Part shown: piece after piece, positions 18,444-26,011 of the stretch
Position numbering within the stretch: the first letter of the stretch is position 1
Layout of the letters: the number at the start of each line of letters is the position of its first letter
From: JAJEAO01 sp963667635
GTDB taxonomy: Bacteria > Acidobacteriota > Vicinamibacteria > Marinacidobacterales > Marinacidobacteraceae
Assembly: GCA_965232015.1 (NCBI GenBank)
Contig: OZ246946.1
Coordinates: 2,852,001-2,916,000 of the forward strand
Length of the DNA: 64,000 nucleotides
Reading direction: 5' to 3'
The notes under the pieces: model-generated
The model's database searches: none
Seen by the model: only the letters and a program-made list of their open reading frames with translations
Told to the model about the DNA's origin: nothing
Position numbers and translations under genes: made by a program

Positions 18444-18730
18444 GGTCCATCCCCGGAGACGCGGCCGCCGCCCCGTCGCGCGGCTCGAATCTCACGCAGC
18501 TCGGCTTCCACTTCCTGCTGGGAGCGAGGCGGGAGTCGAGCTGTGAGCTCCCGAAACACGCGGACCCGCTCGACGCGCTCTTCCTCCGAGACGCGCCCCT
18601 GGTTCTCGGCGCGAAACGCAACCGCGTCTCGCACCACCGCACTCTTGGATCGGCCCGTGTCGCGGGCCAGCGTCGCGATCCGGGCGGCTGTCAGTTCGTC
18701 CAGACTGAACGTCATTTTCCGTACCGCCAT
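18440..18730 (-). CDS. Ribbon-helix-helix antitoxin of a VapBC-like pair
   Basis: Starting at ATG 18730 gives 96 residues. The N-terminal part (MTFSLDELTAARIATLA then RSKSAVVRDAV) fits a ribbon-helix-helix DNA-binding fold at residues 6-40. The charged C-terminal helices would wrap the PIN toxin encoded by the overlapping downstream gene. A TATTAT hexamer lies only six bases before this ATG (18742-18737), which would make the message almost leaderless. Such antitoxins repress their own operon. An in-frame extension upstream to 18826 is unlikely because it has no similarity to the fold. Confidence 0.82.
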   Translation of the reverse strand: MAVRKMTFSLDELTAARIATLARDTGRSKSAVVRDAVAFRAENQGRVSEEERVERVRVFRELTARLPPRSQQEVEAELREIRAARRGGGRVSGDGP

Positions 18731-18831
18731 ACTGCCATAATACCAGAACCCACTCTCGCTGGAGGACCGTGTTCCCCGCGTACCCGCCCGTGGCGGAGGG
18801 AGTCCGGTGTACCGGTCTGAGCGCATCCCGA

Positions 18832-18881
18832 CCGGACCGGGTCGGAAGACGGGATTCGTCTTCCGGCCCCGCCCGGTCCGG
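18832..18881 (-). terminator. Nested two-part hairpin just after the endonuclease/phosphatase gene
   Basis: Two nested perfect stems are visible. The outer one is CCGGACCGGG (18832-18841) pairing with CCCGGTCCGG (18872-18881). The inner one is GGAAGACG (18844-18851) pairing with CGTCTTCC (18857-18864) around a GGATT loop. It begins two bases past the stop codon of the minus-strand gene at 18884, where a terminator is expected. There is no T-run, as is common in high-GC genomes, so intrinsic termination is inferred from position and stem strength only. Confidence 0.6.
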
Positions 18882-18883
18882 CC

Positions 18884-19819
18884 TCAGCGGAAGGTGAGCG
18901 TTCCGACCAGCGCGCAGTGGTCGGAGAGACCGTCCCGCATCGCCCGCGGCGCGTCGTAGAGCAGCTCCTCGAAGCGGGTCGGAGTGACCTCGCCGCTCGA
19001 CGGGGCGAACGCGAGGATGTGGTCCACGTAGTTGGGGAACCGTCCGCCCCAACAGCCCGGCGAGCTGCCCGGCGCCGGCAGGATCAGGGGGTCCGCCGGG
19101 AACCACGGAGGGAGTCGTTCGTCGCCGCGGGACAGGAACCGGTTCCAGTCGCCCGCGACCACGACCGGGACCCCTTCCTCGCGGCGGTCGTGGAGCCAGC
19201 CCTTGAGCACCGCGCCCTGCATCCTGAGGAACCCGCAGTCGCGGCGGCCCGAGTCGAGCGGCGCTCCCGCGCAACCCGACTCGAAGTGAACCGTGAGAAC
19301 CCGAACCCGCTCCGAGCCGCGGCGGAGCGTCAGATTCACCCCGTAGCGGTCGAGTCCCCGGGGAGACCACTCGACGATGTCCGGGTGGCGCTCGATGGTC
19401 CACCCGGCGGCGCGTCGGACCGCGATGGCGGTGCGCTGCGACCACGCGGGGTCGGTGTTGCGGCGGGAGACGTGGAGGTCCCAGTCGGCCGCCGGGAACA
19501 GCCGACGCCCGGCCGCCTCGTTCTCGATCTCCTGCAGTCCGACCACATCCGTCCCGAGTTCATCCAGACGGGTGACGACGGCGCGGAGGCGGGCGAGATG
19601 TTCGCGGTCCCGGATGTGCCGACCGTCACGTCGGTTACCCGTCAGGACCTCGTCGTTCACGCCGTCGCCGAACCAGGCGATGTTCCACGTCGCCACCGTG
19701 ACCGTCAGGTCTCTGACGGCCGGCGGCGCAGCGGCGCGCGCCGCTCCCCCGGAGGCCGCCAGCGACAGGAGCAGCGCGGACGCGAGCCCACGGGTTCGAA
19801 CGGCTGCGGCGGTCACCAC
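18884..19819 (-). CDS. Secreted endonuclease/exonuclease/phosphatase-fold hydrolase
   Basis: Starting at GTG 19819 gives 311 residues with a signal-like N-terminus (LASALLLSLAAS). All core motifs of the EEP fold are present: metal-binding N in VATWNIAWFG, E in LQEIEN, catalytic D/N in AGDWNRFL, and the final SDHCALVG histidine. The fold covers DNase I-like nucleases, sphingomyelinases and inositol phosphatases. Export suggests extracellular DNA or phosphoester hydrolysis for nutrient gain. Four cysteines between motifs (SGCAGAP, RRDCGF, SPGCWGG, DHCAL) could form disulphides, which fits a secreted enzyme. The substrate is unknown. A strong hairpin follows the stop codon. Confidence 0.85.
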   Translation of the reverse strand: MVTAAAVRTRGLASALLLSLAASGGAARAAAPPAVRDLTVTVATWNIAWFGDGVNDEVLTGNRRDGRHIRDREHLARLRAVVTRLDELGTDVVGLQEIENEAAGRRLFPAADWDLHVSRRNTDPAWSQRTAIAVRRAAGWTIERHPDIVEWSPRGLDRYGVNLTLRRGSERVRVLTVHFESGCAGAPLDSGRRDCGFLRMQGAVLKGWLHDRREEGVPVVVAGDWNRFLSRGDERLPPWFPADPLILPAPGSSPGCWGGRFPNYVDHILAFAPSSGEVTPTRFEELLYDAPRAMRDGLSDHCALVGTLTFR

Positions 19820-19932
19820 GGGTTCAAGGTAGCCGATCCCGGCCCTTTTGCTAATGTCGCTGCCGGAGTCCAGGAACAATCGGGGCTGGGCGCCGGCTCG
19901 GCAGCAGGCCCCAAACGATTCGGAGGTAAACG

Positions 19933-22900
19933 ATGGGAACGATCTTGAGTGTGGCGCTCGCCGCCCCCCTCGCCCTGATCGGCGTCCAGGACTCGGGGCT
20001 CTCCGGGGTCGTGAGCGACGACACCGGCGCCGTGCTTCCCGGGGTGACCGTGGAGGTCACCGGGGAGGACCTGGCCGGGCCCCTCGTCGCAGTGACCGAT
20101 CGGAGCGGTCGGTACGAGTTCTCCGGGCTGGGCGCGGGAAGCTACCGGGTGAGCTTCACGCTGGCGGGCTTCGAGCGGACCGATCAGGCCGTCGAGATCG
20201 AGGCGGGCGCCGAGGCCACGCTGGACCCCGTCCTCCGTCTCGGGGGACTGTTCGAGGAGGTCACGGTCTCCGTCACCGGCACCGCGATCGAGGCGCCCGC
20301 GATCAACATGCCGCACGCGGTGACGGTGCTCAACCGGGACGCGCTGGAGCGGCAGGGAGGGACCCAGCTCGTGGACCTCTTCCGGACCCTGAACGTGAGC
20401 CACGGCGTGGTCGGCGAGCGCAACAGTTGGTACAACTCGAATCAGCCGTCCACGCTCACCGAGAACGTGGCGAACGTGAACCTGCGCGGGCTGGGCGCCT
20501 CGCGGACGCTGGTGCTCTTCAATGGTCGCCGCCAGGCGCCGGTTCCGGCCCGACTCATCGGCGGGCGATTCGTGGATGTGAACACGATCCCGTCCATCGC
20601 AGTCGGTCGAATGGAGGTCCTGAAGGAAGGCGCCTCCGCGACCTATGGCTCGGATGCGGTGGCGGGCGTCGTCAACTTCGTAACCCGCAGTGACTTCGAG
20701 GGCTTCGAGCTGAACGTGGGACACGACTGGTTCGAAAACGCGGGCGACACCTCGATTTCGGGGATCTGGGGTACGCGGATCGGCGCGTCGAACGCCGTCT
20801 TCTCGGCGGAGCGCGTCGGCCGGCAGGAACTCACGATGGAGGAGAGGCCGTGGACGCTGGATCGTCTCGCGGAGCTCGAGCCGGGGGGACGCGCCGGCTG
20901 GTCGAGTCTCGGGAATCCGGGCGGGTTCTCCATCGGCGCTCCGACCCCGTGGGTCGCCGAGGTGTTCGACCCCCGCTGCACCGATTTCGGCGGACAGGAC
21001 GAGGGCTGGACCTGCCGCTTCCGCTACGCCCCCTACGACAACCTCGTTGACGAACAGCGGCATCTGCGGCTCTTCGGGGAGCTGAACGGCCCGCTGAGCG
21101 AGACCATGAACTACCACCTCGAGGGTCTGTGGGCCGATGCGGTGATTCCGAACTGGCGCACGACGCCGTCGTACCCCCCCTTCCCGCTGACCAGCACCAC
21201 GATCATGGAAGTCGGCGCCGACCATCCGGGCCGCCAGGCGTTTTGCGCCGCCTACGCCGGGGACCCCAAGGCCGACCAGCACAACGCGTGCGCCGAGGAC
21301 GCGCCGTGGTATTTCAACGGGCGGCCCTTCGGGAACTCGGGACCGGAACGGCGGCTACGCCGTGAATCCCGGACCGCGCGGGTCGCCGGCTCGCTGGACG
21401 GCGAGATCACCCTGGGACAGCGGGACATCCACTGGGACGTGGGCCTCTCCTGGTCGCAGGCGCGCGGCAATCTGAACCTGCCGGGGCTCTACACCGACCG
21501 CATCTTTCGCGCCTTCCGGGGATTCGGAGGCCCCGACTGCGGCGTGGGAGTGGTCGCGGACCGGAACTCTCCGGCGGGCATGGCGCTCGGCGACCTCGGA
21601 GGCGCCGTGGCCGGCCAGGGCCCTTGCATGTACTTCAACCCGTTCAGCAACGGGATCGAGTTCTCGGACCAGCCGGGGTCGGCGCTCGAAGGGGTCGCGA
21701 ACCCGGATTACATCCCCGGGCTCGCGAACCAGGAGGCGCTGCGGCAGTGGCTCAACGACGAAGTGGATCTCGTGAGCACGACCGGACTGTTCGTGGCGGA
21801 CGCCACCTTCAGCGGCAACCTCGTCGAGGACGTCGCCGACTTCGCCGTCGGTTACCAGTACCGCGCCATGGACGCCACCGGCGAACCCAACGGTCCCGGG
21901 GATGTGACCGTGAATCCGTGCCCGGTGACCGGCGACACCGGCTGCGCCGCCGGGGACCGATTCGGTCCCTACGCCTTCACCAACGTCCATCGCCCGTACT
22001 CGGCGGACCAGCAGGTGCAACGGCTGTTCGGGGAACTCGCGCTCCGACTGGGGCCGCGCGTGGACACGCAGCTCGCGGCGAACTACGAGTTCTACCGGGT
22101 CGCGGGCCGGCAGGTGAACAGCTTCGATCCGAAGCTGGGTTGGCGCATCCAGGCGACGGAGAGTCAGGACTATTCGCTGGCGCTGCGCGGGTCGGTCCAG
22201 ACGACCTTCCGGACGCCGTCCCTCGATGACCTGAACCCCAGCCCGCTGACGACCCTGGAGTGGATCACCGAGACCGGCGCCTACCAGGCGGTGGATCGGT
22301 TCGGGGGACCCGACCTGCTCCCCGAGCGGGCCTTCACCTTCAACCTGGGGGCGGTGCTGTTCCTGATCGGCGGGGTCGAGGCGACCGTGGACTTCTGGCG
22401 CTACGACTTCGACAACGTGATCGGCTCGATGCCCTACGACGCGGTCACCGCTCTCTACGACAGCGGAGATCCCGCCGTGAGCAACCAGCTCGCGCCGTAC
22501 ATCATCTGTCCGGCGGGGCGGGCGTCCGAGCTGGCCCCCGCCGATCGCTGCGCTGCGGAAAACCTCGAGCGGGTCCAGATCGACCTGGTGAACTGGCCCG
22601 GGCTCGTGACCCGGGGCATCGACACCCACCTCGCGACCCGTACCGACGCCGGTCCCGGGCAGATCTCGCTGAGCTGGGACTCGACCTTCACCCTCGCCTA
22701 CGACACGAAAGAGCTGCTGCTCGGCGGCAGCGATCTCGTCCTCTACGAGGAACGGGAGTCCGCCGGGTTCCTGAACTTCGCCCACCCGATCGCGGTGCCG
22801 CTGCCGCGGTGGAAGAGCCGGTGGTCCGGCGCGTTCGACTGGGGCGTCCACTCACTGGCGAGCTACGTGAACTACATCTCCGGATACGAGGACGACGGCG

Positions 22901-23121
22901 ACACGACGACGATCCCGGAGATCGACCCGTTCCTGACCTGGGACATGAGTTTCCGCCGTCGCTTCACGGATCTGGGAATGGACCTCACCGTGTACGGGAT
23001 GAACCTGACCGGCGCCATCCCCCCGTGGGTGAATATCGAGCAGTCCTACGACGGCTTCACCCACGATCCGAAGGGACGTCGGATCAAGGCGGCGATGACC
23101 TGGCGCTGGGGCGGCTCCTGA
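19933..23121 (+). CDS. TonB-dependent receptor with carboxypeptidase-regulatory-like domain
   Basis: This 1062-residue receptor follows a GGAGG site seven bases before the ATG. After a short export sequence (residues 1-18) comes a carboxypeptidase-regulatory-like domain (about 20-95, GVVSDDTGAVLPGVTVEV). A textbook plug follows at about 110-240, containing VNLRGLGASRTLVLFNGRR and MEVLKEGASATYGSDAVAGVVNFV, and then the barrel. This plug type is typical of TonB receptors for siderophores, vitamins or oligosaccharides. The protein ends WRWGGS, without the usual terminal aromatic residue of outer-membrane barrels. It is a different subfamily from the receptor at 6058-8931. No transporter gene is adjacent, so the ligand is unknown. 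Confidence 0.93.
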   Translation: MGTILSVALAAPLALIGVQDSGLSGVVSDDTGAVLPGVTVEVTGEDLAGPLVAVTDRSGRYEFSGLGAGSYRVSFTLAGFERTDQAVEIEAGAEATLDPVLRLGGLFEEVTVSVTGTAIEAPAINMPHAVTVLNRDALERQGGTQLVDLFRTLNVSHGVVGERNSWYNSNQPSTLTENVANVNLRGLGASRTLVLFNGRRQAPVPARLIGGRFVDVNTIPSIAVGRMEVLKEGASATYGSDAVAGVVNFVTRSDFEGFELNVGHDWFENAGDTSISGIWGTRIGASNAVFSAERVGRQELTMEERPWTLDRLAELEPGGRAGWSSLGNPGGFSIGAPTPWVAEVFDPRCTDFGGQDEGWTCRFRYAPYDNLVDEQRHLRLFGELNGPLSETMNYHLEGLWADAVIPNWRTTPSYPPFPLTSTTIMEVGADHPGRQAFCAAYAGDPKADQHNACAEDAPWYFNGRPFGNSGPERRLRRESRTARVAGSLDGEITLGQRDIHWDVGLSWSQARGNLNLPGLYTDRIFRAFRGFGGPDCGVGVVADRNSPAGMALGDLGGAVAGQGPCMYFNPFSNGIEFSDQPGSALEGVANPDYIPGLANQEALRQWLNDEVDLVSTTGLFVADATFSGNLVEDVADFAVGYQYRAMDATGEPNGPGDVTVNPCPVTGDTGCAAGDRFGPYAFTNVHRPYSADQQVQRLFGELALRLGPRVDTQLAANYEFYRVAGRQVNSFDPKLGWRIQATESQDYSLALRGSVQTTFRTPSLDDLNPSPLTTLEWITETGAYQAVDRFGGPDLLPERAFTFNLGAVLFLIGGVEATVDFWRYDFDNVIGSMPYDAVTALYDSGDPAVSNQLAPYIICPAGRASELAPADRCAAENLERVQIDLVNWPGLVTRGIDTHLATRTDAGPGQISLSWDSTFTLAYDTKELLLGGSDLVLYEERESAGFLNFAHPIAVPLPRWKSRWSGAFDWGVHSLASYVNYISGYEDDGDTTTIPEIDPFLTWDMSFRRRFTDLGMDLTVYGMNLTGAIPPWVNIEQSYDGFTHDPKGRRIKAAMTWRWGGS

Positions 23122-23183
23122 CGACCCGACCGCCGTCGCGACGGCCGTGGCGCACACCGGCAGGACGGGCTATGCTGGGAGCC

Positions 23184-23414
23184 ATGCCGGGGAAGACCAG
23201 CATCCAGCGAGAGGCGCTCAGCCTACCGGCCCCCGAGCGCCTGGCGCTCATCGCAGAACTCTGGGACAGCCTGGCGCCGGAGGATGTCCCGGTCCCGGCT
23301 TGGCAGACAGATCTGATTCGGAATCGCCTGGCGAAGCTCGACAGGCTCGATCCCCGGGCACGCTCGAGGCCGTGGGACGTAGTTCGGAAGGAAGTGTTCT
23401 CGAACGGGAAGTGA
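23184..23414 (+). CDS. Addiction-module antitoxin (RelB/TIGR02574-like)
   Basis: This 76-residue protein fits the putative addiction-module component family: ALSLPAPERLALIAELWDSL at residues 11-30 is its hallmark helix, followed by a LD-rich segment. The ATG at 23184 gives the usual family length; ATG 23172 is also in frame. The stop overlaps the GTG of the toxin gene (GTGA), so both are translated together. It is expected to bind the RelE/ParE-like partner and repress the operon. Confidence 0.85.
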   Translation: MPGKTSIQREALSLPAPERLALIAELWDSLAPEDVPVPAWQTDLIRNRLAKLDRLDPRARSRPWDVVRKEVFSNGK

Positions 23415-23755
23415 CTCGACCGCTGCGGCTCACGGCTGAGGCGACCCACGATCTGGCGCTCGCCGAGCGTTGGTATCAGGAGACAGCCCCGCAGCTTCTG
23501 GCCTCGTTCGAGGGTGACGTTGCCTCGGTGCTACGGCGCATCACGAAACGGCCCGAGATGTACCAGGAGGTGATGCCGTCCGTTCGTCGCGCCCTGTTGC
23601 GGAGGTTCCCGTTCTCGATCTTCTATCGGATCCTGCCCGGGACGATCGAGGTCCTCGCTGTCCTCCACCACTCCCGCTCGCCTGCGACCTGGAGGCGGCG
23701 AGCGCGCCTCGGTCCCGAGGCGCTCCCGCGAAACGGTGGACCGTCGGTGGAGTGA
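23411..23755 (+). CDS. RelE/ParE superfamily toxin
   Basis: This 114-residue protein starts at GTG 23411 inside the antitoxin stop. The core (residues 4-90) has the RelE/ParE pattern: TAEATHDLALAERWYQ, then a long helix, then RRALLRRFPFSIFYRI and the final VLHHSRSP. The FPFSIFYRI strand and the HxxRxP-like end are typical. These toxins cut ribosome-bound mRNA or poison gyrase. Which one applies cannot be told from sequence, although the HHSR end is more like RelE-type proteins. A 20-residue tail extends beyond the fold. Confidence 0.85.
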   Translation: MTRPLRLTAEATHDLALAERWYQETAPQLLASFEGDVASVLRRITKRPEMYQEVMPSVRRALLRRFPFSIFYRILPGTIEVLAVLHHSRSPATWRRRARLGPEALPRNGGPSVE

Positions 23756-23767
23756 AAGACCGACCGG

Positions 23768-23860
23768 CGGAGAGGGTGGGATTCGAACCCACGTGCCCGG
23801 CTCTTCACCGGACAAAGCGCTTTCGAGGCGCCCCCGTTACGGCCACTTCGGTACCTCTCC
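23768..23860 (-). tRNA. tRNA-Ser (anticodon CGA)
   Basis: Read on the minus strand, the acceptor stem GGAGAGG (23860-23854) pairs with CCTCTCC (23775-23769), followed by discriminator G at 23768. The anticodon arm is GGCGC, loop CTCGAAA, GCGCT (one G-T closing pair), giving anticodon CGA for UCG codons. A long variable arm (CCGG ... CCGG) and the TGG-GTTCGAATCC T-arm fit class II tRNA-Ser. CCA is not encoded (the next bases read CCG). UCG is well suited to this high-GC genome. Confidence 0.95.
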
Positions 23861-23889
23861 GGGTCAACGACGGCGGATCGAGCCGGGGC

Positions 23890-24408
23890 TCACGATCCCT
23901 CCGGCAAGCGCCGGGGCCGGCGGTCGCGGAAGAACGATCGGAGCAGTTCGCGAGCCTCGCGCGCCGCTTCGGCCGCCGCGTCCGGAGCCGTCTCCCCTGA
24001 CGCGACTTCGAGCCGGTGGGGCAGGCCGAGCGTCGCCAAGGGAACCACGGAGTGTACCGCGCCGAACTTCGGCTCCGGAGCCCCGTACACGAGGCGGCGG
24101 ATGCGGGCGTGCACGATCGCCCCGGCGCACATGAGGCAGGGCTCGATCGTGACGTAGAGATCACACCCCGTGAGCCGGTAGTTCCCGAGGCGGGCGGCGG
24201 CCGCCCGGATCGCCACGACCTCGGCGTGGGCGGTGGGATCGCCGGTCTCCCGCACGCGATTCCGGCCGGTGGCGACGACCTCGGCTTCCCGGACGACGAC
24301 CGCCCCCACCGGCACTTCGTCGGCCTCTCCGGCGCGCCGCGCTTCGGCGAGCGCGAGCGCGAGGAAGGCGCGGTCAGCGGCCGGGTCGGATGAGGGAGCG
24401 GGGGCCAT
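23890..24408 (-). CDS. tadA: tRNA-specific adenosine deaminase
   Basis: This 172-residue zinc enzyme deaminates A34 to inosine in tRNA-Arg(ACG). The catalytic motifs are intact: HAEVVAIRAA (zinc His and proton-shuttle Glu, about residue 57) and PCLMCAGAI (two zinc Cys, about 87-90). I chose the ATG at 24408 because an AGGA lies eight bases upstream; the ATG at 24417 is also possible. It sits immediately beyond tRNA-Ser(CGA) on the same strand. The upstream frame continues into the palindromic repeats at 24457-24615 and is not coding there. Confidence 0.93.
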   Translation of the reverse strand: MAPAPSSDPAADRAFLALALAEARRAGEADEVPVGAVVVREAEVVATGRNRVRETGDPTAHAEVVAIRAAAARLGNYRLTGCDLYVTIEPCLMCAGAIVHARIRRLVYGAPEPKFGAVHSVVPLATLGLPHRLEVASGETAPDAAAEAAREARELLRSFFRDRRPRRLPEGS

Positions 24409-24456
24409 CGGTCGCATCCTACGCCCGGCAGGGAGGCGCCCATCGGGTGGGTCGGG

Positions 24457-24615
24457 TTGCCGGGCCCCTACCGGGAGAACCGGCGGAGTCCGGCGCGCCG
24501 GCACCTCGCTTGGGAATTGCCGGGCCCCCACCCGGAGAACTGGCGGAGTCCGGCGCCAGTTCTCCCGGTGGGGGCCCGGCAAGGGACCGGAGTCCGGCGC
24601 TCCGGCGCTCCGGCA
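24457..24615. repeat. Dispersed palindromic repeat cluster with a large hairpin
   Basis: Three modules of the mosaic repeat family lie between tadA and the permease. The first (24457-24502) combines GGGCCCCTACCGGGAGAAC with AGTCCGGCGCGCCGGC. The second is an inverted repeat with 26-base arms 24519-24544 and 24555-24580 (one mismatch) around a 10-base loop. The third is AGTCCGGCGCTCCGGC (24585-24615). The stretch TCGCTTGGGAATTGCCGG here recurs at about 44991. The hairpin could act as a bidirectional terminator between the divergent genes. Confidence 0.9.
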
Positions 24616-24632
24616 GGTGGTACCGTCGCCGT

Positions 24633-25982
24633 TTGGCCGAGGGACTTCGCCGCGAGCTGCGTCTCGGAGACGCGCTCTTCATCAACATCGGGACGATCCT
24701 CGCCTCGGCGGCCTTCGTCGTTCCCGCCGGGATCATCGCCGCGACCGGATCGGCGGCGGCGTCCTCGCTGGTCTGGATCGGCGCCGGACTCATCTCGCTC
24801 TGCGGCGCGTTCGCGATCGCCGAACTCGCGGCCCTCTACCCCCGGGCCGGCGGCGAATACGTCTATCTGGAGCGCGCCTACCACCCGCTCGTCGGGTTCC
24901 TCTACGGGTGGAGTCTGTTCGCGGTGATCCAGACCGCCTCGATCGCGGCGGTCGCGGTCGTCTTCGTCGAGTACTTCACCCGCTTCCAGCCGCTCGGCCC
25001 GGTCGCCTCCAGGGCCTTCGTGATCGTCCTGATCCTGGGGCTGTCGCTGTGGAACTGCCGGAGCGTCCGCACCTCGGCCACCACCCAGAACCTGACCACG
25101 ATCGCCAAGCTGGTCATGGCGGGCGCCATCGTGGTGCTGTGCGTGTTCTGGGGCGACCAACCGGTGGAGACGATCCGGTCGGCCCGGCTGCCGCTCGAGG
25201 GTTCGGCGGCGGCTCGGTGGGGGGCCGCGGTCGTCGCGGCGCTTTGGGCCTACGACGGCTGGATCAGCATCACGTTCGTCGGCGGCGAGGTGAAGAACCC
25301 GCGCCGCTTCCTCCCCCGGGCGATCTCGCTCAGTCTGCTGCTGCTCATCGGCATCTATCTGCTGCTCAACTTCGCCTACCTGCGGGCGCTCCCGATGGAC
25401 GCCTTCCCGGGCACCGGCACCGTCGCGGCGGACGCCGCCGGACGCGCCGGCGGAGTGCTCGGCGGGCATCTCGTCGCGCTCGCGGTGATGGTCTCGTGCT
25501 TCGCCGCGACGAACGGGTTCATCTTCACGAGCGCCCGGGTGTACTACGCGATGGCGCAGGCGGGCGCGTTCTTCCACAGCTTCTCCCGCCTGAGCGCCGG
25601 GCGGGCGCCGGCGAACGCCACCCTGTGGCAGGGCCTGTGGGCGTCGGGGATCGCGCTCACCGGCACCTACGACCAGCTCTTCACCTACGTCGTGGTGGTC
25701 TCGTGGCTGTTTTACGGTCTCGGGAGCGCCGCCGTGTTCGTGCTCCGGATCCGCCAGCCCGCCCTCGCGCGGCCCTACCGGGCGTTCGGCTACCCGTGGC
25801 TGCCGGGGCTGTTCACCGTGTTCACGGCCGTCCTGCTCGTGAACACGCTGATCACCAATCCGCGGGATTCGCTGATCGGCCTCGGGATCACGGCTGCGGG
25901 GATTCCGCTCTACCTGTATTTTTCGCGACGCTCGTCGCGCCGGCCGGCCGGTCCCGAACCGGCGGCGCCCGCCCGGTCCTGA
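24633..25982 (+). CDS. APC superfamily amino acid permease
   Basis: Starting at TTG 24633 gives 449 residues; the in-frame sequence upstream is translated repeat DNA and has no ATG or GTG near the conserved start. About twelve membrane helices are visible. The first carries the APC hallmark GDALFINIGTILASAAFVVPAGI, where the unwound-helix substrate site lies. Helix 6 includes ALWAYDGWISITFVGGEVKNP, the typical E-x-x-N-P signature of LAT/APC transporters. These carriers exchange or import amino acids across the inner membrane. The specific amino acid is unknown. The gene runs into the BNR protein gene with only 29 bases between, so they may share a transcript. Confidence 0.9.
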   Translation: MAEGLRRELRLGDALFINIGTILASAAFVVPAGIIAATGSAAASSLVWIGAGLISLCGAFAIAELAALYPRAGGEYVYLERAYHPLVGFLYGWSLFAVIQTASIAAVAVVFVEYFTRFQPLGPVASRAFVIVLILGLSLWNCRSVRTSATTQNLTTIAKLVMAGAIVVLCVFWGDQPVETIRSARLPLEGSAAARWGAAVVAALWAYDGWISITFVGGEVKNPRRFLPRAISLSLLLLIGIYLLLNFAYLRALPMDAFPGTGTVAADAAGRAGGVLGGHLVALAVMVSCFAATNGFIFTSARVYYAMAQAGAFFHSFSRLSAGRAPANATLWQGLWASGIALTGTYDQLFTYVVVVSWLFYGLGSAAVFVLRIRQPALARPYRAFGYPWLPGLFTVFTAVLLVNTLITNPRDSLIGLGITAAGIPLYLYFSRRSSRRPAGPEPAAPARS

Positions 25983-26011
25983 ATCTCTCCCTTCCTCCGG
26001 AGGTCCGCTCC

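Noticed and set aside
23768..23860. Integration of a genomic island at the tRNA-Ser gene
   Set aside because: No integrase gene and no duplicated tRNA 3' end were seen on either side.
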